Shown here: piece by piece, positions 13,572-25,418 of the stretch | How positions within the stretch are numbered: the stretch's first letter is position 1 | How the letters are laid out: every line of letters starts with the position of its first letter | Assembly (NCBI RefSeq): GCF_905220365.1 | Contig: NC_061127.1 | Location: forward strand, 7,812,001-7,876,000 | Direction of reading: 5' to 3' | DNA from: Vanessa cardui | Lineage: Eukaryota > Arthropoda > Insecta > Lepidoptera > Nymphalidae | DNA length: 64,000 nt | Position numbers and translations under genes: made by a program | The notes under the pieces: model-generated | What the model saw: only the letters and a program-made list of their open reading frames with translations | What the model was told of the DNA's origin: nothing | Databases searched by the model: none

Positions 13572-13690
13572 AGACAACATCACACGCATTACTTTGATCC
13601 CAATGTAAGTAACTAAAGCTCTTGTGTTATGGAAAATCAGAAGTAACGACGGTACCACAAACACAACATAGAAAACTAATGAATTTCGAA
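13572..13690 (-). mobile_element. SINE family B, 3' half
   Basis: 'tttgatcccaatgtaagtaa' and 'atggaaaatcagaagtaacg' are the reverse complement of the body of the family B copy at 14515-14750. The tRNA-like head is missing. Confidence 0.75.
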
Positions 13691-14514
13691 TCGAACTTTA
13701 AAAAGTGTTTAGTAACAAAGACAGTGAAGAAGTAAAAATCCAAAAACACTAAAGAAATAGTATTTATAAAAGATATCGAGAAAATATTCATATTACGAAT
13801 TCGAAGGTAAACAATAAATGAAGAATTTATTTTCTACATGCTGTTTATGTAGTCATGGCTTGAATTGCTTCAAATCGGGTATGTAATTTTAAAACTGTTA
13901 TCTTTAAGTGTTAGTTTTTTGAACTAAGATTACGCCCCTTCGTCTAATGCTGTGATGAATGTGTGGAAGTTAAACCTTTTGGCAAAAACTTATAATCTTA
14001 AAAGACGTATCCTACTATCAACACCTTGATATGTCAAAATAAATCTGTCTTATTCTTTAGGAATAAAGTCATAAAATATCAGAAAATGTTATGCGATTTT
14101 TTTTAAATTATTTATAAAATTTTAATAACATACGTATCAAATTAGCATATCAATGTTAGTTTTAAATGTTTCACGAGTGAGATATGATGTTAGTTCTTAC
14201 AGAACCAGCACCTGCCCTAGATGTACAGGTTCTCATTTACATAAATATGTCGTAAATTCAGATAACATTCCAAAGCGCTAAATATATTACTGCACATTCG
14301 TCATGCCTACGTTACATTGTATTGGTTGTGATAAGGTCTTCATTTCTGACGTCAGATACACATAAGATATTATATATTTATGTGTATATAATAAATATAG
14401 ATTTCTCAGACATTCTACTTAAGCAACATGATGAATATCAAAAATACAATCAATTAGGTATAAGCACTCACACAAAGAATCTTAATTATACATATGAGAT
14501 ATGCTTTATATTTG

Positions 14515-14750
14515 ACGACTTCCGTGGTCGAGTGGTGTGTACACCGGTTTTCATGGGTACACCACTTTGAGGTCCCGGGTTCGATTCCCGGTCGATCAAT
14601 GTAGAAAAAGTTCATTCGTTTTCTAAGTTGTCTTGTGTCTGGGTGTTTGTGATACCGTCGTTACTTCTGATTTTCCATAACACAAGTGCTTTAGCTACTT
14701 ACATTGGGATCAGAGTAATGTATGTGATGTTGTCCAATATTTATTATTAT
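14515..14750 (+). mobile_element. SINE family B, full-length copy
   Basis: The head GACTTCCGTGGTCGAGTGGT plus B-box-like block GGGTTCGATTCCCGGTCGA is tRNA-derived. The body includes TTGTCTTGTGTCTGGGTGTT and ends CATTGGGATCAGAGTAATG followed by a (TTA)n-like tail. Relatives are at 13572 (-), 17025 (-), 31351 (+) and 34733 (+, head only). Confidence 0.85.
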
Positions 14751-14851
14751 ATGAATCTGTTACAGGCGCTTTAAGTATTACCTTTAGAATCACTAAAATA
14801 TTACTGATTTAGAATTTTGTCATCCCACCCGTACCGAGGTTGAAACTCACC

Positions 14852-14919
14852 TTTGGATTTGCTATCTTCCTCACTACAGATTAAATTTAGCCTAATAGTG
14901 ATGAGATAGCAAATCCAAA
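14852..14919. repeat. inverted repeat, 15-bp perfect arms
   Basis: 14852-14866 (TTTGGATTTGCTATC) is exactly complementary to 14905-14919, and an inner TCACT/AGTGA pairing extends the stem imperfectly. No coding context is present. It may be a small MITE. Confidence 0.7.
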
Positions 14920-15413
14920 AACGAAAATGAAAGGTCAGGAAGAACGGTTGACTTATATACTGCCATCGCCCGGATACAACAAATCGAATAGTATTTTAAA
15001 TAAAATTGTATTTAGAATATCAAAATAAAAGAATATGAAAATATGTTGTTATAGAAATAGGAACAAGACCTAATAATAAAAATTAAAGACAATTTATTAC
15101 AAGGTTCTGTCATGGTGTATTTATGATTTTGACGCTGAAAACACACAGACACATACCATTACAGTTTGTATAAGAGTATGGAAGTTATTATCGAGTCTGT
15201 GGATAGGCAGGCTACCTAAATAGGCCTCAAATGGCATTGCGAAACCGATAACACTATCAGCTTGACACCTTTATGATGAATGGAGAGCTTGGCGAGTCAC
15301 GGTTCAAATTATTAAAATTGTAAATTGTTCCTCGTAATATAAATGTTGTCAAATGAAATTATTGTGACATGTATAATTACATATAATAAGCCACCCTAAG
15401 CGCTGAGATGGCC

Positions 15414-15700
15414 CAGTGGTTAGAACTCGAGCATCTTAACTGATGATTACGGGTCCAAACCCAGGCAAGCACCACTATATATATTTGCTTAATTTGTATT
15501 TACAATTCATCTCGTGCTCGGCGGTGAAGGAAAACATCGTGAGGAAACCTGCATGTGTCTAATTTCATCGAAATTGTGCCATATGTGCATTCCACAAATC
15601 CGCATTGGACCAGCGCGGTGGAATATGTTCCAAACCCTCCTTAATGAGAGAGGAGGCCTAGACCCAGCGGTTGGAAATTTATAGGTTGTTATTTTACTTT
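15414..15700 (+). mobile_element. SINE family A, full-length copy
   Basis: It has the tRNA-like head GAGATGGCCCAGTGGTTAGA, B-box-like block GGGTCCAAACCC, body, and end near 'ataggttgttattttacttt'. It is directly followed by a diverged family C copy. Confidence 0.85.
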
Positions 15701-15930
15701 CCTTTTAGCCACTCGTATAGTGAAATTACAACAAGATTGTCCGATTTGAGGGCGAGTGAGTCAGTATATCTAACAGGCACTGGGAACATGACGTCTTAGT
15801 TCAAAAGCTTGGTGACTATCTGCCAAGGTAAGGATTGGGTCATTTTTTACGATTCCATTATCAATGGTTAGTGGTGACCACACACCGTAGCCTATTTGAC
15901 CATCCGCCTATTTCAGGTTGTAGCCTACCA
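15701..15930 (+). mobile_element. family C element, strongly diverged
   Basis: 'cgagtgagtcagtatatcta', 'caggcactgggaacatgacg' and 'caatggttagtggtgaccac' align in order with the family C body at 26892-27195. Divergence is high, so this is an old copy. Confidence 0.55.
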
Positions 15931-16304
15931 TATTCAATTGCGGTATTTCGAGTCACGAGACTCTAATAATATGAGTTATAAGTTACGTAAACAGTGAGTG
16001 TTGTTTTTAAATTAATAAAATGGAATTTTATAGCTCCCCTAATACTTCAAGGCACTAGTTTACTGCTTAAACATAAAAATAAACAGCTGGCCTACAAATT
16101 ACGTTACCTCGTAAACGGCAAGCCAAATCAATATTACAAGGGAAACGAAAAGTTTTATGAACGTTATTATACTATATGAACTATATTTTATACTGAAATA
16201 TAGCCTCAGCTTTTTCAGTTTCAAAATAATTGACTATTTTTATAACGTAGTCTAAAATAATATTATGTTTTTTAAGAAACCTAATGTGCAAAACATTATA
16301 ATTC

Positions 16305-16562
16305 ATGTTTTTTATGGAATAAGTTTGCGGACGAGCATATGGGCCACCTGATGGTATGCGGTCACCATCACCCATAGACAACGACGCTGTAAGAAATATT
16401 AACTATTCCTTACATCGTCAATGTGCCACCAACCTTGGGAACTAAGATGCTATGTCCCTTGTGCCTGTAGTGACACTGGCTTACTCACCCTTCAAACTGG
16501 AACACAACAATACTGCATACTAGCGTTTAGCGGTAGAATATCTGATGAGTGGGTGGTAATCC
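16305..16562 (-). mobile_element. family C element
   Basis: It is the reverse complement of the family C body: 'gacgagcatatgggccacct', 'ttccttacatcgtcaatgtg', 'aactggaacacaacaatact' and 'tctgatgagtgggtggtaat' in order. Confidence 0.8.
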
Positions 16563-16574
16563 TAATTTAAAAAA

Positions 16575-16690
16575 TAGCCTATGTCCTTTATTGGAATTCA
16601 AGTTTGCTTCATACCAAATTTCAACAAATTCAGTTAAGCGGTTTAGTCGTGAAAGAACGACAGACAGTTACTTTCAAATTTATAATAATA
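16575..16690 (+). repeat. dispersed repeat fragment ('gacagacagttactttc' end)
   Basis: 'tcaagtttgcttcataccaa' to 'gaacgacagacagttacttt' matches the copies at 10185 and 31860. It follows the family C copy directly. Confidence 0.6.
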
Positions 16691-17024
16691 ATACAGCTGA
16701 ATAGAATAAGAAAAATATAGCTTCACCCGAATAATTTGCAAATAACGGCGTTGTGATCATCGTTATTCTTCAACAAGTTGTACATCAGATATCCTGACAA
16801 CTAAGAACTTCGGTAATTTAGGAAACGGCTTCAACAAACACGCACGACTTGAAACTTCGGTAAAGTTTATGCGAATGGTCTTTTAATATCGTCTCCGATA
16901 TTGATAGGAAATGTTGGGAATACGCGAGTGATCTCCTTAATTTGAATTCTTGAACTTCTAAAATACACACACTCATAAATTCACCTCTAATGCTATTGAA
17001 AAATAAATATAAATAAATAAATAA

Positions 17025-17243
17025 TATTGGACATCACATACTCTGGTCCCAATGTAAGTAGCTAAAGCATTTGTGTTATGGAAAATCAGAAGTGACGACG
17101 GTACTACAAATATCCAGACCCAAGACAACATAGAAAACTAATGAACTTTTTCTACATCGACTCGGCCGGGAATCGAAGTCAGGACATCGGAATGGCGTAC
17201 CAATGAAAATCGGTGTACACACTACTGGACCACGGAGGTCGTT
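17025..17243 (-). mobile_element. SINE family B
   Basis: Full-length in reverse orientation: tail side 'ggacatcacatactctggtc', body 'atggaaaatcagaagtgacg', and head 'accacggaggtcg' at 17229-17241. Confidence 0.8.
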
Positions 17244-17310
17244 AAATATTATAATTATTTGATAATATTTTTCATATTTAACTCTAATACTCATAACTAT
17301 ACTCTAATAT

Positions 17311-17475
17311 GTAACTACAGGCACAAGGGACATAACATCTTAGTTCCCAAGGTTGGTGGCGCATTGACGATGTAAGGAATAGTTAATATTTCTTACAGCG
17401 TCATTGTCTATGGGTGATGGTGACCACTTACCATCAGGTGACCTATATGGTCGTTCGCCAACCTATACCATAAAA
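17311..17475 (+). mobile_element. family C element, 5'-truncated
   Basis: 'taactacaggcacaagggac' to 'ccaacctataccataaaaac' corresponds to the 3' half of the family C body, followed by an A-rich (CAAA)n tail. Confidence 0.75.
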
Positions 17476-18403
17476 ACAAACAAAAAAAAAACAAACAAAC
17501 ATATTTTGAACGAATCATGAATGTCCAGACGAATTCTTATAGAGTTTGCACATTGTATACTTAATTATACTATATTAGTTTTCCAATTGTGAGTACAAAA
17601 ATATATTACATGATACTTACATTCCTTAAAATAATAAGTTAATTTTCATAAACATATTAAAAAATAAGAAAATAGTCCTTAATATAATCTAATTGCGAAA
17701 TCTTTCGCTAACTTGTAAGTTCAACTTGTCTTAACGCGATAATGAGTTGAAGAGTATTAATCTGGATGTTAATTCAGTAAATCTGTAGCAATATAAATGG
17801 ATTGTTACTCGCCCATAGTGAGAAATAAATAAACATTTTTACAGTTTCAACTAAACTATTAACCACAATAAAGGATATTACTAAAATTATTTGTACTTTT
17901 ATTCAACAGGACTAGAATAGATATATCACTAGTCTGGATACCCGGCCTTTTTATTACAATAATGAAAATAATAATAAGTTACCTTCTTTATCAATCATAC
18001 AATTTAATTACATACGTATGCAAAGCTCGATAATAGACTTACAGAAATCATGTATGCATCTGTCATGATTTCAAAGTTGTTATGCAAATCAAGTGCATGC
18101 AATCTTAGGCTATAGAAAATATAGCACACACACTGTGTAGATAAATGCCAGTAAAAATGATTGCCTTTTCCTAAGCTAACAAGATTTTTGACTCTCATTA
18201 AATACTAACTTAAAGTTTTCGTAGTATAGACATATTTATAAAAGTAATTCAATACTAGTAAAACCTCATTTACAAGTATTATAACATTGTTATTACCAAT
18301 GACACTCGAACGCTATATAGACTTAAATTGAAAAATAAAAGTATATTACAATAATAATTAATATTCGTTCACGGCAACCCATTGACATATGTTCTACTGT
18401 TAT
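17476..18403. other. gene-free AT-rich sequence
   Basis: I see nothing assignable. Confidence 0.4.
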
Positions 18404-18645
18404 ATCATCATCCTCCTGCCCTTATCCCAATTTTATTTGGGGTCGGCGCAGCATGTCTTCTCCTTCCATACTTCTCTGTCAGACATCATCTCACAAGTAA
18501 CATTCTTTCTAACCATAACCTCTTTCACACAATCCATTCATCGTTTCCTTGGTCGTCCTCTACCTCTATATCCATCCACATCCATGCTCAAGGCCTTCCT
18601 CACAATATGTTCCTCATTCCTCCGCATTACTATAGACGCCTTCCA
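18404..18645 (-). mobile_element. non-LTR retrotransposon C-terminus and 3' end
   Basis: The minus strand reads as the end of a LINE polyprotein: a GRGRPRKRWMD-type block (about 18548-18575), a WK... block, and a C-terminus near 'gccgaccccaaataaaattg', then a 3' tail with ATGATGATGA (18400-18412 on the plus strand as TCATCATCCT). Frame-breaking changes make it a fossil. Confidence 0.65.
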
Positions 18646-19885
18646 CATGTTCTGCTATCAATATACATTAATCGTCATTAAATTTATATTTTCCATCCAG
18701 GTATACCCGAAACACTTTTAATATATAAACTAATCACGGTTATTTTACAATTACATGCTTCTAATGGTTGCTTCAGACAAAGTAATCTTATACAATGAAG
18801 ATTCAAAAGTGCTTCAATAAAGTATATTTAGATTCTGGTTTTTATCTGATATTAAAAATGTATTTATATAAAGTAATCTCTATATTTAAACCTGAGAAAC
18901 ACGCTAATGATATCACAGCGTGACGTCAGATCAGAGTACATACTCGTAGTAATGGGCACGTGTAGATACAGTCTTATCTCTTGAATCTTTTAGAAAGGAT
19001 CTCCTCAGATCTTTTCGCTTGAGATTAACTCGAATATGGAACGAGCGAGGTCTGTTTAAAATGTAAATTATTAATAAGAAATGTAAATAAACGCATACAA
19101 GGCATTATGTAAAGATAATGTGAATTTCCTTGCTTTTAAGAATTATGTTAAGTATATTTATTTTCATGAAAGTTACTGGTATCTTTTATATAATGTTTTT
19201 GAGTATTTTAGATTAAAAACTGCCGTGTATGAAAAAAACGGTCATTATAATACAGTGGCATACCTAAACGTCCTCTGAGATTTCCTCTCGTGAGATACTA
19301 TATAAACCTGAATCGATTCATATTTCTGTATATTATGCGTATTCACATTCACATTTTTTAATGCATATATATAGATCGTTAAGCTAGGAAAACCATATCA
19401 TTTTTTCTCAAGAACATACTTTATCCTATAGTCTTTACCGACACAGACATTACCAACAGGTAGAGTGTTGTGCAAGTCCATCTCAGTAAATAAAGAAATA
19501 ATAATCGTATGATCCAGCTTGAAGGATAAGTGAGACATAACATCTTAGTTCGAAAGGTATCGGTAATATTTCGTTAAGCTGTGCTTAGGTTTGCAAATTG
19601 AGTTAGCTCGTGTAATTAAAATGTAATTTAAGACACAAGGGACATCTTAGATCCAATGACTATCGTTGTTTTACCTACGAAACCAATGTCACCGTGAATG
19701 TAATTTACTCTCAAATGGTGTAGTAAATCCTATTTTATGTATGTTGGCGCGAAACCACGAATTTAAGAAAAACGCGTGTCCAGAAATTATTACTTTAATA
19801 ATTTAAAACTGTTTGATCCTTAAATTCATATTTTTAGTGTATTTTGAAATGTTAAATTAGTCTGAAATATTTTAGTCTTTGTAAA
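18646..19885. other. gene-free AT-rich sequence with small repeat remnants
   Basis: A short LINE-tail-like remnant lies near 18770-18838 ('aaaagtgcttcaataaagta'). 'acataacatcttagttc' near 19535 is a scrap of family C. Nothing else is assignable. Confidence 0.4.
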
Positions 19886-20230
19886 CAGGTGTTATGTTGA
19901 GTGAATAAGTGTACCCACCTATTTTTGTTATAAAAGACCAAGTGCACGCCGGTATCGACAGAACCCAGCGATCAACCTCAACAAAGGCAGGGGACATTAG
20001 TTCTTGCCCGAAAGACCGGTGACGCTGTAAAGGCCAGTAGGGCCAACAGCAATTCTTCACACAAAAAAAAAGGAATCGTCTTGTTCGAGCCGTCGGAGCA
20101 ATTGGACCGCCTCATATTAGAATAAATCAGAGAAGATTATTTTCTAAGTTTAACTTGACTTGGACTTTAGTTTCATACCACCGAGGATGGTTAAAGATCG
20201 AAACTCTGACACTCTGAGCCCGGACATACT
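19886..20230 (+). mobile_element. unclassified LINE-like fragment, shared with 34984-35235
   Basis: 'tgttatgttgagtgaataag', 'ccacctatttttgttataaa' and 'ggaccgcctcatattagaat' occur here in plus orientation and in reverse complement at 34984-35235. The inner part, 'gacgctgtaaaggccagtag', also matches 36258-36283 in reverse orientation, within the Jockey-like LINE remnant. It is therefore probably a Jockey-type untranslated segment. Confidence 0.55.
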
Positions 20231-21680
20231 TTTACGATTTATAAATTAAAAAGACAAAAAAAAAATAATCGATACAAAATCCGCTTATAATTTTAACGCC
20301 AATATTGAGAATATAATTGTATACTTTATAGAACTAATTCAGCTTCGAGAATCAACGGCTTAATTAAGTCCCGTGCTAAGTCTTTTCTGACGTGTATTTC
20401 TTAAGACAATTAACTCCGTAGTAACGTAATTGTTAAGGAAGTTTTCCGTACTACTTAATTCAACCCTGTTACTGTTTCGCGTGCTTCGTATGTATTATAG
20501 CATTTTTACAGCTTAAAACTATTTTTCATTAGTGTCGTACAAGAATTTTTAAATTGCTTAAACTTTAAAACATTTCGTATGGTTAGTATAAGAGTTAATC
20601 GATATATAATGCGGATTTGTGGCTTCAATGTTGCAGCATGTCATCTGAAATTTACACATGATACATAGGCTTCGTCACCATGTTTTCGATGCTTGGCTAA
20701 GGCAAGATAAACACTTTTAACTTCAAAGATTCTGACTAGGGTTTGAACCCGTAATATTCGGTAAAGGTTAACGAGCTTTAGCAATATTTAAATAGTACAA
20801 CTCCAGAATGAATAGATACTTAGGTAACGTGTCATATTTTACGGCGTGAGTATTATGTGTATTATTTTTGAAAACGATCGATTTCTAATGTTTATTATTT
20901 TTTAAATATTAAAAAAAAAACGCTTAATGGGCATTATGTAAGCATCTCTGGCTATGTATCGCCTAATATTCATAGATAATACTTTACATGAAAGTGTGGA
21001 CAAGATGGCTACCATTACCTACAATAACGTTTTAAAATAGCATTGCAACACAAAACATTCCACTTTTAAAAATTTAATACTGTTTCATTTACTGCTGACA
21101 TTATTTGACTATTTAATATATTATCAGATGGTTCGTTATTTTCACAGACAACTCATTGTAGATGTGAAAATATTTATCACCCAATGAACTTCGAATTTAT
21201 ATTTCTCTTTCGAAATCTCCAGAGAACTGTCAAAAGTCATGAATATATCCACGACATTGTAAAGAGTTATGACTTTTTTGGTGTAATGAAAAAAAACGAA
21301 AATAACTTTACTAACTCATTGTTTTTAATAATATAGATTACTTAAAATATGTTTGTAAATCAACACTTTGGCTCAATCTATCGTAATCCGTAACCTAATA
21401 AATAAAAAAAGTAAAAAATAAGTTAAATAGGTAATACTGATAAATGTGATTTGTTCTTTAATTGCTTAATATTGTACTCATTTAAAAAAATACTCGTCAG
21501 ATATTCTCAGGTCACGATATTTTAGTAAAATTAAAACTAATAAATAATACTGGAAAGCAACCTCTTGTAAATAAACACAGCTACCAAATTGTCGACCCGA
21601 AAGTACTCTTCGAAACAAATATGTATTTTTTTTTATATTTTCGAGTCCGTACGAACGTATTAAAAAAATAATCACAAATG
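20231..21680. other. sequence downstream of the fucosyltransferase gene
   Basis: AT-rich DNA with no gene or clear repeat. The 3' UTR of the minus-strand fucosyltransferase gene must extend into this interval, but I could not place a convincing poly(A) signal. Confidence 0.4.
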
Positions 21681-24600
21681 TCATCGACATGACAATTTTG
21701 GGTCAAAAAATATTCGTAATCTCTCTTCATCGTATATCTTTGTTTTAGCATCGTTGTAATTTAAAGCTTCGCAAATCCTGCAGAGGTGATAGGATTTCGA
21801 TCCGAAATATCCATGTTCATTGAGCACTTCGAAGTCATTTCTCCACTCGTGATACGAGAGAAGGGTTTTATCATCTTTACTTATATCGAGAATGTGATTC
21901 GCTAATTCTTTGGGTTCCTTGTAATTGTCAACGTGCAGGAAGGAATTAGGTGGCAGGAGTTTTTCACAGGTATCAACAGTGGAACCCATTATCACTGGTA
22001 TGGCGCCCTTACTGTACGCGTGATAAAACAATTTCTCAGTCAAATATTCTTCACATAGAGAATTCTCGAAAACCAAGTAAAATAAATATTTGGACATCAA
22101 GTTGCAATCCGCTCTGAAGTGACCGGGACAGCTGAAATAGATATAAATGACCCTCATTACAGGCATATATGTTATTGCTTTGTATCACGTGAATCCGAAT
22201 AGTGGAATAGCGGTTTCAAAGTCATGCAAGCATCACTGGATTTTTATACGCATATCGTACTCGTTGGATTATCATCTCCTCAAGAGTAGGACAGACTTTT
22301 AATCTTGCATTTACAGACTGTTTTCTTTTAACATAATCGACGTCAGCCACGATCATTATCAATCTGTTATTATCTTAATCTTTTAAATCCAAATAATCTT
22401 ATTATTTAATTTTAAGCGTTATCGCAATTAAAATTACAAAAATCATCACAATAAAAACAAAATGTAACTAAATCCAATTTTTGACAGCTTATTTCTCAGC
22501 ATTTCAATACCTCGGAATCTAATTATGAACAAGCGAATGACTTTTTGATACTTAAATGTAAACCGCTCATAAATATTTTCATTAGTTACGCAGATTATAC
22601 TTTCACAAAATTACCTTTCTTTGTGATTTTCCGAACATTTTCCATAAACATCGACAGTTATATATTCCTGCATTTTTTTCAAGTAATCCATCCTGCGAGA
22701 AACAGCACAATTCGATATGAGAATAGTCGCCAGAATGTCTTTACTTTTGTCATTCCAATATGGAACCAACGTCTTCAAATGTTCGTATGTTATTTGACTT
22801 AATATCGGTTTCTTCAACGCCACCGTTCTGCCATACGGTACAGGCACGTCGGAATCGCTCCTGGAAATGTTTAGATATAAATCATGATACGAATAAGTGG
22901 GGTTTAATGTTTGAGGAAACTGCGTATTTCTGCGTTGGTTTTGCGGGTACGCAAGAAAAGGGTTTACGGGTTCTTACGTATTGTGTCGTTAGCGAAACCA
23001 ACTAAATAAACCATTTAAATAGATTTATTGTCAATTTATATAGTTTGTTACATACGACATTTGACTTAAATGGGATATTTTATTGCATTTAATATAAATT
23101 CTTAGCTATTTTAAAAAGCACTTCAATTGTGGCCATTTATTCTATTAATGATTAAAACAGGGTGATTTTTATCATCTGGCAGTAAAGTACAACTAACTTA
23201 TAAATAGAACAAGCTACTTCGCTTTCTATATGTGCAAAGGTAAAATTTATACAGCCAATATTAATAAATAATTTTTACTATTTAAAATGATGAAATCATG
23301 TCGGATTTGAATTCGTAGAAATAAATTTTATTTTAAATAATATATTTTCGTAACTGTTATAAATATTTTCGTAAATTATTGTTACGAATCTCAATTTTCT
23401 TTTACCATTTAATTTGTTCTGTCACAAAAAGGCGCCATAAAATATAGTATCAATAAAAGTTTAACATTTGGCACCGTAAACATATAAAGATCAGTCGAAG
23501 CAATTGATTTCGTAATAAAAAAGAAATGAGCACATGAATTTGATTATTGTCAATATTTGTAAACAGGGCTCTAAACTTCGATTATTTATATATATATATA
23601 CAAAGTGTCGTACTACAAAGGAACTAAAATAAACGAACCTACTTTAATGTAGCGCGTCAAATGTAAGTTGGCGTGTGGCAAAACATGTACTAATTTTTTT
23701 TGTTTATTTATATCTTATTTGTTTTATTTACCCTTATTAAGAAAACTTACCCAAAATCTATTAAAAATGAGACGTAGAGAATTATTTTCTAGGGAGATAT
23801 TGGTAAAATAAACAAAAAAGTGGAAAGACAAAGGAAGTAGCAGGTGCTGCCACAGGAACGCCAACTTATACTTGACAGTCTTTACCTTAATAGTGTGCGT
23901 GACACTTGCCAAACGTCAACAAATGACAACTTCGACGCGTTCTCAGCTTTGACAGTTTTTTATATTAATAATAATCAACGACTATTTCGTATACTATATT
24001 TTAATGCTCAATAGGTTATGTGGAAATTGATTGAACACACGTTTAAAGTAATCCAATTTTAAACTTCTCAAAGTTAAAACACGACCGTATTTTTCTTTTT
24101 ATATTACGATATATTCTTACCATAAAGAACCCTCTCCTTAATGGAAGAGGAGGCCTTATCCTGCTATGGGAAATTTACAGGCCGTTACTTTACTTTTTTT
24201 TTACTTTTTACATAAAAATTAATAAAAAATAAATGAAAATAAAAATCTTCAGAAGTGATTAGTCAACTATATTGTGTCCTCTTCTTTCAAATTTACGAAC
24301 AGTACCCAAACAGTAGTGACGGAAAGAGATAAATCGCTGTTAACCAAACCACCTGCTAAATAGCTGTTTTAAGTCAGGCTATTAGAATTTGAACTACAAA
24401 GTTTAAGCGTTAGTCATAAACTTAATAGCCCCTTCTCATCATCTCAATATTTTGTGGAAAGTTATAAGCCTGAGATTACAGAAATATTTGTAATGTCCGA
24501 GAACAATGATGAGAAGAACAAATCGTCAAGGCGTGGTTCTTTGTCAGACCAATCGGATCATTTATCTAGTTTATGTTTATGCAAAACAGTTAGACCACAC

Positions 24601-25375
24601 CACTAGTTCATTACACACAACAACGGCACCCTGTAAATTTCCCACTGCTGAGTTAAGGCCTTCTCTCTCTTTGAGGAGAAGGTTGAGGAAAATATCGTGA
24701 AACCTGCAGGTATCTAATTTTAAAGAAATTCTGCCGCATGTGTATTCTACCAACCCGCATTAGAACAGCGTGGTGGAATATGTTCCGAACCGTCTCATAA
24801 ATCACATGTTAAGGCTAAATTTAAACAAAACTTAATCACTACAAAATACAACTTTATACTCAAAGTATGAGTATTACAATTACCTATACGTCATAGACCA
24901 ATTGAAAACATTCGCCAAGTGCGATATTTTAGGCGTCACAGACGCCATAGAAAATGCATGAATCGGGGATTCGTCGCTTAAAAAAATCCATCTTTGTCCT
25001 ACATTCCTCTTAGTTGTGTTTGGGAATACACCTCTTTGTATATGAACTACTACAGCATCAGCTAAGGACAATTTACTGTCGTCTCCTGTAAATTTGCAGT
25101 TATGGACACTGCACTCGCTAAGTGGATCACTCTTCCTGCAAATAAAACGATTCATTGATTATTTTTCATTGAAAATAAGGGTTAAAACATAAGGTACATA
25201 AATTGTAAAAGAAAATGTATAAATCTGATGTATTTGCTTAAGTATTTTAAAAGATTTTTTTTTAGATTCATATGTTTTTTGTTAAGACAATAATACGATT
25301 TAGATACAAAACGATTTAGATAGAATTATCAATGAAAATTGATACAAATAAAATCAAAGCAGCTATTTGAAATAA

Positions 25376-25418
<43 letters not shown>

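Larger units (their letters stand above)
22861..24883 (-). other. fucosyltransferase intron 3
   Basis: A 2-kb intron bounded by donor ATAG|GTAATT and acceptor TTTCCAG|G. It contains two SINE family A pieces at 24128-24197 and 24627-24800. The rest is unassigned AT-rich sequence. Confidence 0.85.

Noticed and set aside
14515..14600. tRNA gene at the GGTTCGATTCCCGG block
   Set aside because: The same head is attached to the same body at other sites in the window, so it is a tRNA-derived SINE.
18382..18721. two overlapping plus-strand frames of about 100 residues
   Set aside because: They are the antisense of a LINE C-terminus read on the minus strand.
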